From positions 1 to 49,912 of the forward strand of contig RZYY01000007.1 in the NCBI GenBank assembly GCA_009930115.1: a stretch of 49,912 nucleotides of DNA, written 5' to 3'. The translations under genes were made by a program, and so were the position numbers. The notes under the pieces are model-generated. The model was not told the origin of the DNA. It did no database searches and saw only the letters and a list, made by a program, of their open reading frames with translations. Position 1 is the first letter of the stretch, and each line of letters opens with the position of its first letter. This document shows, piece by piece, positions 8,067 to 16,555 of the stretch. This DNA is from Sphingobacteriia bacterium. GTDB lineage: Bacteria > Bacteroidota > Bacteroidia > Bacteroidales > 4484-276.

Positions 8067-9014
8067 ATGAAAAAATATTTCTGGCTGTTTGCAGGATTGA
8101 GTTTACTTACAGTAGGCAACTTTTTCCTGTTGAAATTATTCAGTCAAAAGGAGAATCCGGAGCAATCAATTACTGCTCTTCAACAACCTTCTGTTTACAG
8201 TGTGCAGCTTCCCGAAAGTCTCTCATTTTGCGGAGAAAAAGTGCCGCTCGATCATTTTATGGTTCGCGAAAAGTTAGATCGGGAACTAACTTCCAATACT
8301 TTTTTCCATTCTTCCACCATTTTGCTTTTGAAAAGGTCAAACCGATGGTTTCCGGTCATCGAACCTATTCTGTCAAAATATGGAATTCCGGATGATTTCA
8401 AATACCTTGCTTTGGTCGAAAGCGGATTGCAGAATGTAGTTTCCCCATCAGGTGCTGAAGGAATATGGCAATTTTTACCAAAAACAGCCCGTGAATACGG
8501 GCTTGAAGTAAATTCAGGTATTGACGAAAGATATCATCCTGAAAAAGCCACTCGTGCAGCCTGTCATTACCTGAATGATGCTTACGAAAAATTTGCAAAC
8601 TGGACCCTGGCGGCTGCAGCTTACAACACGGGAATAAACAGCATAGCCTTGTCACTCAGCGAGCAAATGGCTGATAACTATTACGATTTGTCCCTCAATG
8701 AGGAAACTGAACGGTACTTATTCAGAATACTTGCGATAAAAACGATTTTTGAAAACCCTGAAAAGTATGGTTTTCACCTTGATAATGATGATCTTTATCT
8801 TCCGGTTCCTTGTCAGACAATAAAGGTTACAGAAACAATTGAAAACCTTGCTGAATTTGCTTTGTCGAAAAAGGTGACCTATAATGAACTTAAGTATTTC
8901 AATCCCTGGCTAAGGCAAAATTATCTTCCTAATCTTTCAGGGCGCACTTATTATTTGAAAATTCCGCTGGAAGGTTTTACCAGTTACTCAAGGCTTTTGG
9001 AAATGCAACAATAA
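8067..9014 (+). CDS. Membrane-anchored lytic transglycosylase (SLT/MltD-like) with C-terminal LysM-like segment
   Basis: Cleaves peptidoglycan glycan strands by forming 1,6-anhydroMurNAc. Residues of about 5-25 are a hydrophobic signal or anchor. The SLT domain (about 95-215) shows the catalytic Glu in YLALVESGLQN (about residue 118), then SGAEGIWQFLPKTAREYGL and AAAAYNTG, the standard GxWQFxPxTA and AYNxG motifs. The last 60 residues (ETIENLAEFALSKKVTYNELKYFNPWL, YYLKIP) have the shape of a single degenerate LysM carbohydrate-binding unit. It acts in the periplasm. It converges on the beta-mannosidase gene with 14 nt between stops. Subfamily is inferred from layout (SLT plus LysM). Confidence 0.9.
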   Translation: MKKYFWLFAGLSLLTVGNFFLLKLFSQKENPEQSITALQQPSVYSVQLPESLSFCGEKVPLDHFMVREKLDRELTSNTFFHSSTILLLKRSNRWFPVIEPILSKYGIPDDFKYLALVESGLQNVVSPSGAEGIWQFLPKTAREYGLEVNSGIDERYHPEKATRAACHYLNDAYEKFANWTLAAAAYNTGINSIALSLSEQMADNYYDLSLNEETERYLFRILAIKTIFENPEKYGFHLDNDDLYLPVPCQTIKVTETIENLAEFALSKKVTYNELKYFNPWLRQNYLPNLSGRTYYLKIPLEGFTSYSRLLEMQQ

Positions 9015-9028
9015 ACAGACTCATGATG

Positions 9029-11569
9029 TCAAATCCCCTCACTGAGATAAACCTTTAAATGTTTAACTTTCAATTGTTGGCTAAAATCCTCCAGGGTCAG
9101 GTTGGTGGTGCATTTCACAAAGGTTTTTTCTCCCGGACGGACATGAAAAAAATTATTGCTGAACACCAAGGGTGATAATTCAGAATACAAATACACAAAA
9201 GAAGCAAAATTATCTGAAGAAATTTCAATTTCAAAACCATCGTCTGAAGGCAGAATGGTGTAATTCAATTCTGCGTCAGATAATTGCAGTTTACCATAAC
9301 TGGTAAAAAACTGGGTTGATTCATAGGAATCCTCTTCAGTTCTGAAAGTAGCCTTCAGCAAACAGGCAGCAGGATCGTGGCCGGCAAGTATTCCTTTTCG
9401 GCTAAAGGAAAGCACTTGTTTGCTGGTGCAGGCAGGAATCAAGGATGCCCGTTCATAGTGCCAGATAATCTTTCCGTCAAAATCTGTTAACTGAAGTTCA
9501 AGCAGCCCGTCAACCGGTTTCATGCGGTCGGAAATGAGATGTACCGATCCGGTGTCATTTTTCATAACTACTGATAGCAGAATGTCTTTGAAACATTTTT
9601 CTACTTCGTACTGTAAAGCCTTCTGATTTCCATAAAAATCAGTGCCAGACCAGCTTGTAACCGGCCAGCAGTCGTTTAGCTGCCAGTAAAGTGATCCCAT
9701 ACAATAGGGCATTGCTCTTCGGTGGGCTTCAATGGCTATTCCGATTCCTTTGGCCTGAACCAGCTGACTGAAATAGATATAATGCTCCAAAGTTTTTGGA
9801 AAAAGATTTTCGCGTTCCAGGTATAACCCGATTGTTTCGAAACCTGTGGGATGCTTCTGGTGACATCGGATAGAAGATGAAAACAGTGAATCCTCTTCTG
9901 GTGGTTGTATTGTTCTGATTGTCGATAGTGCAGGCATTGCCTGAAATCCAAATTCACTCATAAATCGGGGGACTTTTTCCAGATAAATTTCGAAAGGTTC
10001 TTTTCCCCACCAAACGCCCCAGTAATGCGAGTCACCAAAGGCCATGCTTTCTTTTCGCCCCCATCCGTTTAATGGTGAGGTGGGGATATAATGGCATTGG
10101 TTGTCATACCGGGAAACTATCTCAGGTAGCAACTGGTGGAATAAACGCTGATAGTTTTCCCAAATCAATGCAGAGTCTTTTGCTGAAAGTCTGTATTGCT
10201 TTTGCCAGCCCCAGTTTTTCCAACCTTCATCAATTTCATTGTTACCACACCATAATGCAATGCTGGCATGGTTGCGAAGACGTTTCACCTGATGTTCAGC
10301 CTCTTGCCTTACATTTTCCAAAAATGCAGTGTCGCCGGGGTACATCGCACAGGCAAACATAAAGTCTTGCCAAACCATAATTCCGTGCTTGTCGCATAAG
10401 TGATAAAAGTCATCATCCAGGTAAACACCCCCACCCCAGACTCTGAGCATGTTCATATTTGATTTTGCTGCCAGTTTGACCAAACCAGCATACTGCTCCC
10501 GGTTAACCTCAGTCATAAAACTGTGAGGCGGAATGATGTTGGAACCTTTTATGAAAATTTTTTCTCCATTGAGTTTGAAATAGAAGGATTGTCCGTATTC
10601 GTCTTTCTCCCGCACCAGTTCAATGGTTCGTATGCCATAGTCTATTTGTTGTGAGTATTCATAACCCGATTCACCGGAGATAATAATTTCAAAGGGATAA
10701 AGATAGGGTTCTCCAAAGCCGTTGCACCACCATAAAATTGGATCTTCCAAAGAAAAAGTAAAATAGATTGCTTCTTTTTTTGGGTGCAACATTACTTTTT
10801 CTATGAAGAGGTCTTTTTTTGACAGAAGGTTTTTTACTTTAATTTCGGCTTTTTCTTCTCCTGAAGAATGAACAAAAACCAACCCTTTGATGACGGCTCT
10901 TTCCGGCGCTATGGATGTTGTACTCAGATGAATATCCACGATGGAATGTTTTTCCCAAATTTCGAGATAAACAGGTTTCCATATTCCAGCTGTTACATAT
11001 TTTGGCCCCCAGTCCCAGCCAAAATGATAGGCTGCCTTGCGTGCAAAAACCCATTTTCCGCCCGGTAGAGGATAATCCAGTGCAAGTGAGTCTTTGATGT
11101 ATTGTTCTTCAGCCGATGAAAAAATTACTTCAAGAAGGTTTTCTCCTTCCTGAAGAAAAGGTTTGATGTTCACCGACCATTTCCTGAACATATTATTAGT
11201 TTCCAACACTTTTTCGCCATTTAATAATATCCTGGCATAGGTATCGAGGCCTTCGAAAACCAGCCGGATATTCTGCTTTTGAAGAAGGCCGGAATCAGCA
11301 CAAAAGGTTTTACGATACTTCCAGTCGGATTGTCCGATCCATTGTAGTTTTTTTTCATTACAGCCATGGAATGGATCAGGAATGAGCTTGTTTTTAAGTA
11401 AATCAGTATGAATGGAGCCCGGGACAAAGGCCTTATGCCAGGATTCCCTGCCGGCATCAATTTTCTGAAATTCCCAACCATCGGTAAGCAAAACCTTTTC
11501 AGCAAAAGGTTTTTTTTCGGAAGTGCAACCGGTCAAGAGTATGAAGAAGAAGTATAAAAGTCTTTTCAT
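9029..11569 (-). CDS. GH2 beta-mannosidase, lipoprotein
   Basis: Removes terminal beta-linked mannose from manno-oligosaccharides, probably in the periplasm or on the cell surface. MKRLLYFFFILLTGC is a lipoprotein signal with a lipobox Cys at about residue 15. The N-terminal sandwich (FVPGSIHTDLLKNKLIPDPF) and the Rossmann-like signature RVWGGGVYLDDDFYHLCDKHGIMVWQDFMFAC are specific to the beta-mannosidase branch of GH2. The general acid/base Glu is in WCGNNEIDEGW (about residue 443) and the nucleophile Glu in MSEFGFQAMP (about residue 540); SLYWQLNDCWPVTSWS follows. At 846 aa it has the usual length. It is encoded 19 nt after the MFS sugar transporter and forms an operon with it, which fits uptake of the released sugar. 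Confidence 0.93.
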   Translation of the reverse strand: MKRLLYFFFILLTGCTSEKKPFAEKVLLTDGWEFQKIDAGRESWHKAFVPGSIHTDLLKNKLIPDPFHGCNEKKLQWIGQSDWKYRKTFCADSGLLQKQNIRLVFEGLDTYARILLNGEKVLETNNMFRKWSVNIKPFLQEGENLLEVIFSSAEEQYIKDSLALDYPLPGGKWVFARKAAYHFGWDWGPKYVTAGIWKPVYLEIWEKHSIVDIHLSTTSIAPERAVIKGLVFVHSSGEEKAEIKVKNLLSKKDLFIEKVMLHPKKEAIYFTFSLEDPILWWCNGFGEPYLYPFEIIISGESGYEYSQQIDYGIRTIELVREKDEYGQSFYFKLNGEKIFIKGSNIIPPHSFMTEVNREQYAGLVKLAAKSNMNMLRVWGGGVYLDDDFYHLCDKHGIMVWQDFMFACAMYPGDTAFLENVRQEAEHQVKRLRNHASIALWCGNNEIDEGWKNWGWQKQYRLSAKDSALIWENYQRLFHQLLPEIVSRYDNQCHYIPTSPLNGWGRKESMAFGDSHYWGVWWGKEPFEIYLEKVPRFMSEFGFQAMPALSTIRTIQPPEEDSLFSSSIRCHQKHPTGFETIGLYLERENLFPKTLEHYIYFSQLVQAKGIGIAIEAHRRAMPYCMGSLYWQLNDCWPVTSWSGTDFYGNQKALQYEVEKCFKDILLSVVMKNDTGSVHLISDRMKPVDGLLELQLTDFDGKIIWHYERASLIPACTSKQVLSFSRKGILAGHDPAACLLKATFRTEEDSYESTQFFTSYGKLQLSDAELNYTILPSDDGFEIEISSDNFASFVYLYSELSPLVFSNNFFHVRPGEKTFVKCTTNLTLEDFSQQLKVKHLKVYLSEGI

Positions 11570-11588
11570 CCGGTGAAGGTCTGATTTG

Positions 11589-12767
11589 CTATTTGCTTAA
11601 TAATTTCATGGCCAGCAGAAAAACATAAATGATACATATTGCGGGCACAATGAAACCAAGAAGTACATTGATATCAGCTACCAGTCCGGTAATGGGTGGT
11701 ACAATGGCACCACCCACGATGGCCATTACCATCAGTCCCGAAAGTTCGTTGCTTCGTTCGGGAAGAGTGTCAACGGTAATAGAAAAGATCAGAGGGAAAA
11801 TGTTCGCAAAACCAAGTCCGATCATAAAAATCCCTGCAAAAGCAAAATACTGACTCCCAAAAAAGAGCATCAGCATGCCGGCTATGGACAACAATACACT
11901 AATTATCAGAAATCTGTCTGCTTTAACTCTCCTAAGAATGAATGCTCCGGCAAGTCTTCCGATAAAAATTGGCAGGAAGAACAATGCCCATGCCAGCCAT
12001 AAACCGAAATTGCTGATTCCGTAAACAGTATCCATGAGGATAGGAACCTGCGCACTCATCGAAACTTCGGCACCAACATACAGAAAAATTCCAACCACCA
12101 TACTAAGAACGAATGGATTTTTCAATAGCAAAACACTGGAGAGAAATGTTGCCGGTTTGGAATCAGGGTCTTTTTTTTCATGGATAGTTACGGATTTGAC
12201 CCAGATAAAAGTAATGAACAGAATGAGGGCAAAAACAGGGAAAAGAATAGTCCAGTCAAGTCCGAACCATAAAGTCACCGCCGGAGGAATGAGAAAACCC
12301 ATTGAAGAACCTATTGCTTTAATTGATTGTCCAAGTGAGAGGTTGCTTGAATATCTTCCCGGATCAGAAACATCACGCATGATCGGATTTCCGGCAACCT
12401 GCAGGGTGGTAGCACCGGCTCCGAGCAAAAAGATGGAAGCAAAAAGTGCATACAACCTGATGTTTGAGTCTGAGTCGAGCGTTGTCTGAGGGCCATACAT
12501 TCCAAATGCAATTGGAATTAAAAGCCCTATCAAAGCTATGAGCAAACCCATAGACAATATATATTTTTTCCCTTTAACATCCTGAAATACTCCAAGCGGA
12601 ATAGAGAAAATTCCAAACATGATGAAACCGCTTGTAGTCATCAATGACGCTACAAAATTGGAAACCAGAAAGGATTCTTTGACAAGTGAAACCAGTGGCC
12701 CGACAACATCGCCAAAACCCATTGCAAGAAAAGCCAAAAAAATCGGTAATGTTTTATTTTTTGACAT
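11589..12767 (-). CDS. MFS sugar transporter (FucP/glucose-galactose type)
   Basis: A 392-residue inner-membrane protein with about twelve hydrophobic segments and no signal peptide. The opening (LAMGFGDVVGPLVSLVKESF, then SGFIMFGIFSIPLGVFQDVKGKKYILSMGLLIALIG) and the conserved helix GAGATTLQVAGNPIM-RDVSDPG resemble the FucP/NanT-like hexose:proton symporters common in Bacteroidetes. The substrate is probably mannose or a related hexose, because the next gene, 19 nt away, is a beta-mannosidase; that is inferred from context. A TATCTTTG -7 box lies 40 nt upstream of the ATG. Family is solid; substrate is not. Confidence 0.88.
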   Translation of the reverse strand: MSKNKTLPIFLAFLAMGFGDVVGPLVSLVKESFLVSNFVASLMTTSGFIMFGIFSIPLGVFQDVKGKKYILSMGLLIALIGLLIPIAFGMYGPQTTLDSDSNIRLYALFASIFLLGAGATTLQVAGNPIMRDVSDPGRYSSNLSLGQSIKAIGSSMGFLIPPAVTLWFGLDWTILFPVFALILFITFIWVKSVTIHEKKDPDSKPATFLSSVLLLKNPFVLSMVVGIFLYVGAEVSMSAQVPILMDTVYGISNFGLWLAWALFFLPIFIGRLAGAFILRRVKADRFLIISVLLSIAGMLMLFFGSQYFAFAGIFMIGLGFANIFPLIFSITVDTLPERSNELSGLMVMAIVGGAIVPPITGLVADINVLLGFIVPAICIIYVFLLAMKLLSK

Positions 12768-12807
12768 AATGATATTGAATAAGTGGATGAAATATAAAAC
12801 AGAGGGA

Positions 12808-12815
12808 CAAAGATA
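12808..12815 (-). promoter_or_regulatory. Candidate -7 box for the MFS / beta-mannosidase operon
   Basis: On the minus strand TATCTTTG, an exact TAnnTTTG match, 40 nt before the ATG at 12767. The same octamer occurs before cutC and lgt. Confidence 0.45.
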
Positions 12816-12899
12816 ATTACTATTTATCTGCCATTAACCATAGACACTATAATCCTGAATGATTTGCCGGATTTCTTCAGGAAGTTGTAAAGGAAAGGA

Positions 12900-13973
12900 C
12901 TATTTTTCAAGCCAGTGCAGAGAGTCACCCCATTCGTCCCATGCGATCTGATTAGAGGCAAGTTTTATACGCATTTCAAGGCAGGATTTACAATCTTCAG
13001 GATTTTCGGCAGTGCAGGGTTTGTTGTCGTATAGTTTATAATAATCACGGTAAGTGCAAGGTGTGATATTAGGCATGATGACGTTGGCACCAATCATGAT
13101 CGCTTTTTCTCTTCCCATTTTTTCGATGGATTGCAGTGCAGTGGCAGAAGCTATATTGATGTCTTTCATCAGGATGCGGAGGGCGGCGATCATTTTCAGA
13201 GAAAGGTCGAAGCGTTTTGCCATAGGTAATAGCAGATGCCGGTAAGCATAGAGAGGCGTTTCTGCATGTTCAAGATAAGGTCCCATTCCTACCATGTCAA
13301 TATCAAAGGATTGCATCCAGAGCAGGTCTTTGGCCAGGTCCTCCAAAGTTTGAAACGGAAGTCCGATCATCACTCCGGTACCTACCTGATAGCCGGTATC
13401 CTTTAGTTCGTAAAGACTTTGCAACCGATAATCGAAGGAGTGCAATTGGTTTTGGGGATGTATTTTGTAATAGAGTTCACGGTTGGTAGTTTCGATGCGC
13501 AGTAAGTAACGTATGGCACCATGTTCCATCCATTCACGGAAAGTGTCCCTGGCTTGCTCACCACAGGATAGGGTAATGCGTAAACGATTGTTTGTAACCT
13601 GATGAATTTTATCGAGCAGCTTGGTAATTCGCCGGATAAATGCTTTGCTTCTCAGCTCTCCTGATTGTAAAACGATTGATCCGTATCGGCTGTCAAGTGC
13701 AAATTTTGCAGCCCCCACGATTTCGTCATCGGTAAGATTGTATCTGATAACATTCGGGTTGGATTTGCGAATTCCACAATAATAGCAGTTTTTCGCACAT
13801 ATATTCGAAAATTCAATCAGCCCCCTGAAATAAACCAGATCTTGCACATACTTCTGTTTTATGGCTGCTGAATGAGCAAAAAGTAATTTCCTGTCTTCTC
13901 CTTCTGCTGCGAGAAATTTAACTAAATCATCGGTTGAAAATGTTGATTGGTTTAGTATCTGGGCAAATTGCAT
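12900..13973 (-). CDS. hydE: [FeFe]-hydrogenase H-cluster radical SAM maturase HydE
   Basis: HydE is a radical SAM enzyme of [FeFe]-hydrogenase H-cluster assembly. It has the HydE/BioB-like N-terminus (YFRGLIEFSNICAKNCYYCGIRKSN) with the CxxxCxxC [4Fe-4S] motif at about Cys59, Cys63 and Cys66, the GSIVLQSGE and LRIETTNRELYYKIHP segments of a complete TIM barrel, and a C-terminal Cys-x7-Cys-x2-Cys (CTAENPEDCKSC) that matches the spacing of the second cluster known in Thermotoga maritima HydE. Length of 357 aa is normal. A TAACTTTG box lies about 28 nt upstream. hydF, hydG and hydrogenase genes are not in the window, so either they lie elsewhere or this is an orphan HydE-like protein with another role. 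PylB-like proteins are related, but the C-terminal Cys motif favours HydE. Confidence 0.88.
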   Translation of the reverse strand: MQFAQILNQSTFSTDDLVKFLAAEGEDRKLLFAHSAAIKQKYVQDLVYFRGLIEFSNICAKNCYYCGIRKSNPNVIRYNLTDDEIVGAAKFALDSRYGSIVLQSGELRSKAFIRRITKLLDKIHQVTNNRLRITLSCGEQARDTFREWMEHGAIRYLLRIETTNRELYYKIHPQNQLHSFDYRLQSLYELKDTGYQVGTGVMIGLPFQTLEDLAKDLLWMQSFDIDMVGMGPYLEHAETPLYAYRHLLLPMAKRFDLSLKMIAALRILMKDINIASATALQSIEKMGREKAIMIGANVIMPNITPCTYRDYYKLYDNKPCTAENPEDCKSCLEMRIKLASNQIAWDEWGDSLHWLEK

Positions 13974-14000
13974 TGAGGAAATTTTGATTTATTTGGCCCG

Positions 14001-14008
14001 CAAAGTTA
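14001..14008 (-). promoter_or_regulatory. Candidate -7 box for hydE
   Basis: On the minus strand TAACTTTG, an exact TAnnTTTG match, giving a short leader of about 20 nt before the ATG at 13973. If it is the real promoter, the hairpins at 14.24-14.32 kb lie outside the hydE transcript. Confidence 0.45.
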
Positions 14009-14232
14009 GCTATAAAACCTCATTTACATAAGTTTTTCGTGAAGGTTCTGTTGTTTGGCAAACGTTTTACCAACTGGTCTCAGAAAATGGCCTTTTCCTC
14101 AGGATATTGGTTATTCCGGCATTGAAAAGAAAATGAATAGAAATACCGGTGTTTTTATGTCATGAATTGACAATTGATTCAAAACTTTTCCTATTAAAAA
14201 ACACTATTGACCAACAAAATTCGAAAAGGGTA

Positions 14233-14333
14233 GAAAAAAGTGGAGGGGAATCCTCTCCGCCGCCTACCCCCCAAAAAATACCCTTGAAACCTTTGTCATT
14301 TAGAACCACCAGCCGGTGGTGAGAAATCTCATA
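14233..14333. repeat. Palindromic intergenic element, possibly REP/MITE-like, in the hydE / DoxX gap
   Basis: The 512-nt divergent gap 13974-14485 has no gene. Its centre holds two strong hairpins: GGAGGGG-AAT-CCTCTCC (14242-14258) and ACCACC-AGCC-GGTGGT (14305-14320). The stretch between them is unusually C-rich on the plus strand for this AT-rich genome. On the minus strand the first hairpin is followed by AC and six T, so it could also end a transcript. The flank reading GAGATTTCTCACC...AAATGACA on the minus strand resembles widely dispersed bacterial intergenic palindromes. Only one copy is visible here, so its repeat nature is inference. The rest of the gap holds only the two promoters. 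Confidence 0.4.
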
Positions 14334-14456
14334 TTTTTTGTCGGTCAGTAATGATTAAAAAAAGATGCTGACTCATTTGGTTAAGTCAAAATGGATGTTG
14401 CCTTTACAATTTGGTATAAAATTTAAGTGACCCGTTTTTCTTTTTGTCAAAACAAT

Positions 14457-14464
14457 TACATTTG
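14457..14464 (+). promoter_or_regulatory. Candidate -7 box for the DoxX-Gfo/Idh-DUF1080 operon
   Basis: TACATTTG, an exact TAnnTTTG match and the same octamer as before rfbC. It lies downstream of the TTG (14444) used by the ORF track and 21 nt before the ATG at 14486, so it supports the ATG. Confidence 0.45.
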
Positions 14465-14485
14465 TCCGTTAAATTTTGTCGGGTA

Positions 14486-14962
14486 ATGGAATACAGCAAA
14501 GGGAAACTCACTGCACTCTTAATACTAAGACTGGTAATAGGCTGGCATTTCTTTTATGAAGGGATGATAAAAATACTCACTCCTTCGTGGACATCAAAAG
14601 CCTATCTTCTTGATTCGGGAGGTTTTGCAAAACCATTTTTCGAATGGATAGCTAATAATGAGCAAGTGCTCGCTGTTAATGACACGCTGAATGCCTGGGC
14701 ATTGATGCTGATCGGGCTTTCTTTTTTGGCGGGTATTCTTGTCAGACCTGCTGCCGTGGCCGGCATGATGTTGTTGATGCTTTATTATCTTTCACATCCG
14801 CCGTTTCCGGGTATTGAATATTTGTTCCCTTCCGATGGAAGTTATTTTATTATCAATAAAACATTGATTGAACTCAGTGCTATCTGGGTCATTCTGTTAT
14901 TTCCAACCGAAAAAATTATCGGATTAGCCCGACTTATACCCAATAAGAAAAACAAACAGTAA
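14486..14962 (+). CDS. DoxX-family membrane protein, first gene of the oxidative glycoside operon
   Basis: A 158-residue inner-membrane protein with four hydrophobic segments: LLILRLVIGWHFFYEGMIKI, NAWALMLIGLSFLAGILV, AAVAGMMLLMLYYLSH and a last one at IELSAIWVILLF. The first helix and the following loop match the DoxX family, whose members include subunits of thiosulfate:quinone oxidoreductase and many of unknown function. The track's TTG start at 14444 is rejected because a TACATTTG -7 box lies between it and the ATG. Its stop codon is followed at once by the ATG of the next gene, so translation is coupled. Given three downstream NAD(P)-type dehydrogenases, two of them exported, it could pass electrons to the quinone pool. 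That role is inferred from position only. Confidence 0.82.
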   Translation: MEYSKGKLTALLILRLVIGWHFFYEGMIKILTPSWTSKAYLLDSGGFAKPFFEWIANNEQVLAVNDTLNAWALMLIGLSFLAGILVRPAAVAGMMLLMLYYLSHPPFPGIEYLFPSDGSYFIINKTLIELSAIWVILLFPTEKIIGLARLIPNKKNKQ

Positions 14963-16531
14963 ATGGATCAGGAGAAAAATAAAGATAAATCCGGCAAATA
15001 CAGTCGTCGGGATATTCTGGCCGGTTTAGCATCAGTGCCTGTAATAGGTTTACTTGGTTATGGTCTGGTTAAAAATATTTCTGATCGTCAAAAGAAACAG
15101 TCTCCGTTGCTTGATGATTTGGAGTCGGTAATGCCCAAAGGCATACCAGCAATTGTTGAAGGAGAAACCATACGGCTGGGAATTGTGGGTGTCGGAGGGC
15201 GTGGCAGGTATTTGCTCAAAGCACTTGGATATCTTCATCCCGACCGCATTGATGAATTTGAAAAAAGGGCAAAACAAGATAAATACTGGGAAGAATACCT
15301 CAATGATTTTTATGCTCAGGAAGACCTGAATGTAAAAATCACTGCCATTTGTGATGTTTTTAAAAAAAATGCTCTTCGGGGTGTTGAAACTGCTGCCAAC
15401 ATCCATCATAATGGAACAAATGGCTTGAAGGGTGAAGCTCCAAAGCGCTATCAAACTTACCAGGAATTGGTTGCAGCTCCGGATGTTGATGCAGTAATCA
15501 TTGCCACACCCGACCATTTGCATGTCCCTGTTGCGCTTGAAGCTGCGCGGCACGGTAAGCATGTTTACTGCGAAAAACCACTATCCTGGACTGTCGAAGA
15601 AACTTACGAAATAAGGAAAGTGGTTAAAGACACCGGAATTATTTTTCAACTTGGGCATCAGGGAAGGCAAACAGAAAGCTATCACATTGCAAAATCACTT
15701 ATCGATCAGGGTGCGATCGGAAAAATTTCCCTCATCGAAGTTTGTACCAACCGCAACGATCCCAATGGTGCCTGGGTGTATGATATTGACCCTGAAGCCA
15801 ACGAAAAAACCATTGACTGGAAACAGTTTATCGGGCCTGCACCATGGCATGAGTTTAGTCTTGAAAGATTTTTCCGCTGGCGTTGCTGGTGGGATTACAG
15901 CACCGGGCTCAGTGGCGATCTTTTTACTCACGAATACGATGCCCTGAATCAGATACTTAATCTGGGAATTCCTCATTCTGCAACAGCATCCGGAGGTATT
16001 TATTTTTTTAAAGACGGTCGTACTGTTCCTGATGTGCTCAATATGGCTTTTGAATACCCGCAACGCGATCTGACACTGCTCTACAGCGCTACACTGGCAA
16101 GTGAAAAAGAACGCGGTAAAGTAATTATGGGACATGATGCTTACATGGAACTGAATGAAACACTGTTGGTTATAGCTGATCCAAAATCTACCCGGTACAA
16201 GGAAAAAATCGAAAAGGGGATCATTGAACCCCATATCCCCATTTTTTCATACGTACCTGGTCAGGATAAAGTGGACGCAATTACAACGCCTACTGAAAAA
16301 TACTTCGCCGGAAGGGGACTCCTTTATACTTACAGGGATGGGAAAACCTTCGACACTTCACATCTTCATTTGCGCGAATGGATCAACTGCATCAGGCTTA
16401 ACAACGGAATGCAACCAAGCTGCGATATTGACCAATCATTCCAGGAAGCTATTACTGCACACATGGGAACTATCGCCTATCATGAAGGCAGGCGTGTTTA
16501 CTGGGATTCCTCAACAGAAAAAATAATTTAG
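14963..16531 (+). CDS. Tat-exported Gfo/Idh/MocA-family oxidoreductase (large)
   Basis: A 522-residue NAD(P)-dependent sugar oxidoreductase that would act in the periplasm. The N-terminus has a twin-arginine signal (YSRRDILAGLASVPVIGLLGYGL). The Rossmann fold starts at about residue 71 (RLGIVGVGGRGRYLLKAL); the family signature HVYCEKPLSW, with its catalytic-type EKP lysine, is at about 205. The C-terminal alpha/beta domain includes WRCWWDYSTGLSGDLFTHEYDALNQ, as in exported Bacteroidetes and Planctomycetes members. An extra stretch of about 45 residues after the first strand lengthens the Rossmann domain. Tat export suggests the cofactor is bound before export and recycled in place. It begins directly after the DoxX stop codon. 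Likely step: oxidation or reduction of a glycoside ring hydroxyl, probably C3. Confidence 0.88.
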   Translation: MDQEKNKDKSGKYSRRDILAGLASVPVIGLLGYGLVKNISDRQKKQSPLLDDLESVMPKGIPAIVEGETIRLGIVGVGGRGRYLLKALGYLHPDRIDEFEKRAKQDKYWEEYLNDFYAQEDLNVKITAICDVFKKNALRGVETAANIHHNGTNGLKGEAPKRYQTYQELVAAPDVDAVIIATPDHLHVPVALEAARHGKHVYCEKPLSWTVEETYEIRKVVKDTGIIFQLGHQGRQTESYHIAKSLIDQGAIGKISLIEVCTNRNDPNGAWVYDIDPEANEKTIDWKQFIGPAPWHEFSLERFFRWRCWWDYSTGLSGDLFTHEYDALNQILNLGIPHSATASGGIYFFKDGRTVPDVLNMAFEYPQRDLTLLYSATLASEKERGKVIMGHDAYMELNETLLVIADPKSTRYKEKIEKGIIEPHIPIFSYVPGQDKVDAITTPTEKYFAGRGLLYTYRDGKTFDTSHLHLREWINCIRLNNGMQPSCDIDQSFQEAITAHMGTIAYHEGRRVYWDSSTEKII

Positions 16532-16555
16532 AAATATTAAACTTGAACCAGACAG

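Noticed and set aside
14242-14258. Hairpin plus T-run considered as an attenuator in a hydE leader
   Set aside because: A good -7 box at 14001-14008 gives a short leader that does not include it, and no minus-strand promoter was found upstream of the hairpin.
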